A program made the position numbers and the translations under genes. Below are positions 59,366-64,000 of a DNA stretch of 64,000 nt, in pieces. Under the pieces are notes generated by a model. That model was given only the letters and a program-made list of their open reading frames with translations. It was not told the origin of the DNA and made no database searches. Numbering within the stretch: position 1 is the first letter of the stretch; every line of letters begins with the position of its first letter. The stretch covers positions 6,784,445 through 6,848,444 of the forward strand of contig JAJEKV010000008.1 in assembly GCA_021234155.1 (NCBI GenBank), in the 5' to 3' direction. Source of the stretch: Isoetes taiwanensis. Taxonomy: Eukaryota > Streptophyta > Lycopodiopsida > Isoetales > Isoetaceae.

Positions 59366-60985
59366 TTAAGATTTGAGAGGGTGCTGCTGTTGCAAGGTCT
59401 TGGAAAGGCCTGCAATTCGCATGGTAGCACAGCCAAGACAGCCAAGCAATCCCTGTTTGTAAGGCAAGAATGTTTTGCGCCTCATTTCTTCGGCATTTAG
59501 CCTCTGATTCTTGTAATGCATTGCATGAGCAGACACCCTGCCTTTCGAAATTGCGCTGCCATTAATTTTTGCAGCTGGATTCTTGGGCAGTGGAGGTAGA
59601 TCTGAAAAACCTGCACCGCCATTCTGATTTTCCATCCTTTTCCTTAATTCTTCGCTTGATTTCTTCAGCTCTGACAATATTTTCTTTGATTCTAGCACAC
59701 CTTTCCTTGATTCCGGCCCCTCTGCACCTGTTTGCCTCGATTCTGAACCCTTTTTTATTGATTCTGAACCATTTTTGCTTGATTCTGAGCCACTTTTGCT
59801 TGATTCTAAGCCACATTTGCTTGATTCGGGAGCTGGCTTGCCAGATTCGGAGCATGATTTCTGGGTTTCAGGAAGAGGAGATTTGCCCTTTCTGCTGCCA
59901 TTTAGATGCAACAATTCTCGCAGAGTTTTGCTGCGAGAAGAATGAACTCTGCGGGGCAAACTAGACCCAGAACTCGATCTGGAGCTTCTTTCATGATCAA
60001 AGGACATACTCGGTAACAATTGGGTTTTTTTGGAAGCTCCATCCGGCTCATTTCTTCTGAAAAATCTTAACGGAGATAATGAAGCGCTGCGATGCCTGTG
60101 GTAACCCCTTCCTACGCTTTTTTTCCTGCCAGATCTATCATCCCTTATCTCTGGAGACTTAACTAGTCGGAAAATCCCGTTTATAACTGCATTTTTCAAT
60201 CCTGCCGACTTGGGCGATGCCGGAATGGATTCTGCACTGCTAGAAGAGGTCACAGTATTTGAAGAACCGCTTGAATCAGACGAAGTTAGCTGCCAATGCG
60301 AAGAAGAATTGGGATATGCGGGCATTCGCAAAGGAAGAATATGACCTTTAAAAAAGAGCTCGTCCACAGAGGACATTGCAATGGAAGCTGCGGAATCCGA
60401 ATCCGACATTCTTGAACTAAATTCAAATTCTGATTCTGCCATTAAACTACCAAGCTTTGGAGTACCAGGCATTTCCGCCCACAAACTCCGTTCTCCGTCC
60501 CAGGAAAATGCATCATCTTCTTCTTCGTCTTCGTCTTCTCGATCCTTTTGCCTTCCAGGGCTGGACGGAGCACTCTGTTGAGGACTCGCCGGAGCAGAAT
60601 AATACAGCCCATGATTTAGATTTAACATGGGCGTTGCTCCGCCCCTTGAATCTGCAAAAGCCGCAGTGCTAAACTCAAAATCGCAGCCTGTGAACGAAAA
60701 TCCCCTTCTGTGCAACGAATCCTTGGGTTTTCCCGGCGATTCTTCCCATCTGAAGGGCACAGAAGCTTGATTTAAGCTGTAATCTCCATCTTCCTCTTCC
60801 GGAGGTGGGCTTGGAGGAGCACTTAGAAACGGAGGTGTGGATGAAGCACTGCCGTTTTCCGATTCACAGTTGTAGAAAAAAATTCCGTGTCGCCTGGGCG
60901 ATCTGAGCCTATCAATTGACAAAGCCTCTCGAACAGAATCCTGCATATTGAATGGGTTTGTTACATAGAGCACAGAGGTAGACAA
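59366..60985 (-). CDS. DUF688-like plant protein, 539 aa, intact
   Basis: Single uninterrupted frame from MSTSVLYVTNPFNMQDSVRE to a stop at 59366. The N-terminal part has Pro-rich SAPPSPPPEEEDG and then VPFRWEESPGKPKD, the hallmark of plant DUF688 proteins. An acidic run (REDEDEEEDDAF), WAEMPGTPKLGSL and SSVDELFFKGHILPLRMP follow, a pattern also seen in related plant regulatory families. Residues roughly 370-430 form an imperfect repeat built on ESSK-GSESSK-GSES. The C-terminus has RRKTFLPYKQGLLGCLGC. Most of the chain is Ser-rich, basic and probably disordered; no signal peptide or membrane segment. Molecular function of the family is not established. A G-box/ABRE lies 160 bp upstream. The long + strand frames over it are antisense shadows. 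Confidence 0.85.
   Translation of the reverse strand: MSTSVLYVTNPFNMQDSVREALSIDRLRSPRRHGIFFYNCESENGSASSTPPFLSAPPSPPPEEEDGDYSLNQASVPFRWEESPGKPKDSLHRRGFSFTGCDFEFSTAAFADSRGGATPMLNLNHGLYYSAPASPQQSAPSSPGRQKDREDEDEEEDDAFSWDGERSLWAEMPGTPKLGSLMAESEFEFSSRMSDSDSAASIAMSSVDELFFKGHILPLRMPAYPNSSSHWQLTSSDSSGSSNTVTSSSSAESIPASPKSAGLKNAVINGIFRLVKSPEIRDDRSGRKKSVGRGYHRHRSASLSPLRFFRRNEPDGASKKTQLLPSMSFDHERSSRSSSGSSLPRRVHSSRSKTLRELLHLNGSRKGKSPLPETQKSCSESGKPAPESSKCGLESSKSGSESSKNGSESIKKGSESRQTGAEGPESRKGVLESKKILSELKKSSEELRKRMENQNGGAGFSDLPPLPKNPAAKINGSAISKGRVSAHAMHYKNQRLNAEEMRRKTFLPYKQGLLGCLGCATMRIAGLSKTLQQQHPLKS
59690..59860 (-). repeat. In-frame 21-nt repeats in the DUF688-like gene
   Basis: Repeats of a roughly 21-base unit (on + strand TTGATTCTGA-CC-TTTTTG) encode the ESSK-GS heptads. 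Six to seven diverged units are visible. Confidence 0.7.
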
Positions 60986-61143
60986 AAAATCAGAGATTTG
61001 CCGGAATGGCGAAGAAATGCATGATTTTGCCTCTGTTCTGCTTCGCGGCCATAGCTGGAACTTAGTCCCCTTGTTGGGTGATAACGGGCTGTTAAATGTA
61101 AGTACGAAACCTTAGCTGTTATGGTTACAGTTACGGTTTGGCA

Positions 61144-61151
61144 CACGTGGC
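61144..61151. promoter_or_regulatory. G-box / ABRE-like CACGTGGC
   Basis: CACGTGGC, the palindromic CACGTG core with an ABRE-type flank, lies about 160 bp upstream of the DUF688-like start codon. bZIP and bHLH factors bind such sites in plants. Position is suggestive only. Confidence 0.4.
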
Positions 61152-61159
61152 GCAAATGC

Positions 61160-64000
61160 CGCGTGGCTGGCGGAGATCAGGCTTGTGGGGCCTTTTCCAA
61201 AAAGTTGGACAAGGTTGTCACACAAATAAATGGAACCAAAAAAAAGTTGAACCCTAGTAAAACCAAAATAAATAAATATCTTGCCTTTAATTTTAGTTAT
61301 AAAGAAAAGGAAATATGCAGATAGATGGAACCTTCCAAACTAGGATTCCCAACCTTGCAAATCAGGGTTCCCCATATTCATTCTCCCAAACGAGTTTTTT
61401 TTTAGGGACAAATAACTTGAAAAAAAGTTCGCATCCATCCAAACGCCTCCAACAAAATATTGCATGCACTCATGTAGTTGGAAAACTATTGCCTCCATAT
61501 ATAGCTATGTGAACCCCATTCCTGGACCTCTGTGGTGTCATACCAACATGCCCCCTTGCTACAGGTCTTCCATCTGCTTTTGCAGTACCTCAATGCCGCA
61601 ACGTTACAAGTGGGGATGTCAGTGAATCAAAATCAAACAAACAAAAAAATCTGCACATCACGCCACATGTTTGTCAACTTGGTATGCATCATCCAAATTT
61701 GCCCACCCATCGTGCATCTTAGTGGAGAAACTCAAAGATTTTATAGAAAATTAAAGGAATAATATAACCATAAGCCATCACACTGCAGATGCCCTCAGAT
61801 ATGGCAAGTTATGCTTCCTCTAGGGATTAGTTCAGGCCACGAGGACAAGGAGATATATGTGACAAGCATCGTGTCACAAAAAAGATCAGCAAGGAAAATA
61901 AGATAAACAAATTCTGGCGCATCTTTACTTGTCATTGTGCCAGAGTGCAAGCGTTGGCCATTGTGTGCAAGCTTCGTGTTACCATCTTCGTGCTCTTATA
62001 ATATGCTCATGATCCTATATCTCATATATTCAATCTTTTCATGCAAAAGTTTTCTGATTCTCATCACGTGGGTTCTTCTATATAATCGCTTCCATAACCT
62101 ATATTACTTTTGGCATCCAATGATCTTATATAATGCTTTTATGCCGTATTATCATTGACGACTCTTCTTTAAGAATTATAAAGATTGCATTTTATTTGTA
62201 TATGTGATTTCAATCTCTTAATGATTTTGTAAGGAGTACATGTATGATATTCAAAGGACTAGGTCATTATAATACTACCAATGCCACGAATCGTTCAAAG
62301 TAGAGATGTTAGGTGGTTTTAATGTATCACAATTATTGGTAGACTTTAACTAGAGCAATTCAACACATAATTTATCTATCCCTTTATGAAAGCCAAAACT
62401 TTTGTAACAGCAATAACAACATTAGTTATTTCTTTCTTCAAGACCTTGAGTCAATTAGCATTAAGTACATATTCTAAATGAGGTGCATCCTAGAACACCA
62501 ATGTCGTCGGATCCGACGATCCTATGGCCCAGACCGTATGTTGGCCCAGACTGTATATTGGGGCCTCTGGGTGCCTCTCGTTTCGCTTATGGTCATTTAT
62601 AATTGGGGCACTTATGATTTTGAAATATGAAATACGAGTTTGCCTAAGGTTTTGATGGAATATGGAACCTCTATACGGCTTCGTCTAAGGTTTTAGACTA
62701 TGATGTACGAAGGCTCGAACCTCCACCAAAATAACTCAATATCCTAATAAGACTACTTTGACCAATATAAGTAGTAAGCTAACGTGATTATTTTTTTATC
62801 TCAAATCGATGTTTTTTTTTTTTATATATAGAATAGAATAGAGTTTTTAGGCATATAGTCTATGGTTTTAGGAATTGTAATTTTTTTACATCCATATCAA
62901 ATTCCCCTGGAACCCCCTTTTATTGTGCTATATATTCAAGCAAATGACCTTGCGCGTCAATATCTTTTCTCATTTTTCCCCCATTTCTTTCTTTTATATT
63001 TATGGGTCAGACTCTTTGCTCTTACCCTTGCAAGACTTGCAGTCACTCACTTTACTCATCTCTGTGAGAGTCGGTGGATTACTACTCAACAAAATGAATT
63101 TGGAATCGTGATGAATTACTCAAAAGAATATGCAATTGGATCAATTTGCTACTACAGCTATTGGTGAATTTAATATGGTTTGCATTGTAGTATTGAATCT
63201 ATTTATTTATTCAATTTTGAAGTGGCAAACTGTTAAAAGCTCAAGGTCGCAGAGGTGATAGTCTACCCAAAATATGCTTCCTAGTAACAATCACAATTAG
63301 GTGTAACTTCTTGAAGAATGATTCCTTTTTTTACACCATATAGTAGCCTCTTGCACAACTTTGAAGAGGGGACAGTCAGACATTATAGATTATAACATAT
63401 AGTTGACATCTATTTATGTATGTGACCTCTATGGATGATGTCTACCATGTCATACATTGTAACATATAGGTGGCGTTTATTTATAACATATGGGTGACGT
63501 CTATCATGTGTGACACCTCTATTCATGGCAAATTCAAAAAAGTCCCCTAACTAGCAACATCATCTCATATATATACATTAATTTCTTTAATGTTTAAATG
63601 TGGAAAATGAAAAAATTCATTCTCTTTCATATTACCCATAAAGCCCATGTTCTAACTATTTGGAAGACAACATATTTCGAGGTCGTCTTGTCTAATGGAA
63701 ACGTCGTACAAAGGTAACAACCTAGCATTGAGAAATATTAATGACGATGCCTGTTTTGGCAATAATTGCGGCAAGGCAAAAGAACCAAAAGGGGGATTTG
63801 GGGGAGAAAACTAGAAGGCTAGGGGCCGATTAGTACTGCAAGTAGCGAATCAGGGTCACATGACAGTGAAGCTGGAGCTTGTAGTAAATTGAATCAGTCC
63901 CTAATAGAAAGGGTAAACTTGAGTGCAGGAAAGATAGCAAGAGGAGGAATTGTGACTTCAATTCTTGCATAAATGCCATTGGCATAGTGCAAAGGCTAAA
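61160..64000. other. Intergenic, no supported gene
   Basis: AT-rich, with T or A runs at 62,812-62,824 and elsewhere. The frames 62862-63167 and 61937-62158 have no recognisable domain. A short imperfect repeat around TAACATAT-G-TGAC-TCTAT occurs several times at 63,390-63,530. No TE boundary was seen. Confidence 0.4.

Noticed and set aside
59569-60672. Open frames on the + strand across the DUF688-like gene
   Set aside because: They mirror the Ser/Glu/Lys-rich coding strand and have no start context or family match.

Overview
This is an AT-rich nuclear segment from a land plant. It holds plant gene pieces with GT-AG introns (xylose isomerase, an FCP1-type phosphatase, ribosomal protein eL32), one intact plant-type single-exon gene (DUF688-like), and plant-style LINEs and LTR retrotransposons. 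The species cannot be read from the sequence; a large repeat-rich genome such as a fern, other seed-free plant or gymnosperm is only a guess. No rRNA, convincing tRNA or CRISPR was seen.

Layout. 1-3.3 kb: exons of an FCP1/NLI-type phosphatase, then the 3' half of a xylose isomerase gene with introns kept but two frameshifts. 3.5-5.3 kb: decayed 3' end of a LINE (family R; a second copy lies at 42.2-43.3 kb). 7.4-11.4 kb: decayed + strand LINE ORF2, split by a 1,731-bp solo LTR with a perfect 5-bp target-site duplication (TSD). 11.4-12.4 kb and 32.17-33.8 kb: two halves of a second + strand LINE, separated by a Ty3/gypsy-type element read on the minus strand (12,398-32,168; TSD ATGTC on both sides; PBS, PPT, gag and integrase/chromodomain remnants). 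Nested in that element is a nearly intact 7.9-kb LINE (15,012-22,939, minus strand) with its own poly-A tail and TSD. 29.6-41.8 kb: a 5.0-kb segment present twice, with a 2.2-kb piece of the nested LINE between the copies, as expected from template switching. 45-46.4 kb: gag with zinc knuckles. 46.4-58.9 kb: tandem, direct and inverted repeats and an eL32 exon. 59.4-61.0 kb: the DUF688-like gene, the only convincing intact host gene. 61-64 kb: nothing recognised.

The order of insertions can be read: LINEs first, then the gypsy element into a LINE, then the young LINE into the gypsy element, and last the rearrangement that copied part of the young LINE. The most unusual content is in the young LINE: besides ORF1 and ORF2 it has a 97-codon ORF upstream of ORF1 and a 155-codon ORF whose ATG overlaps the ORF2 stop by 11 nt.
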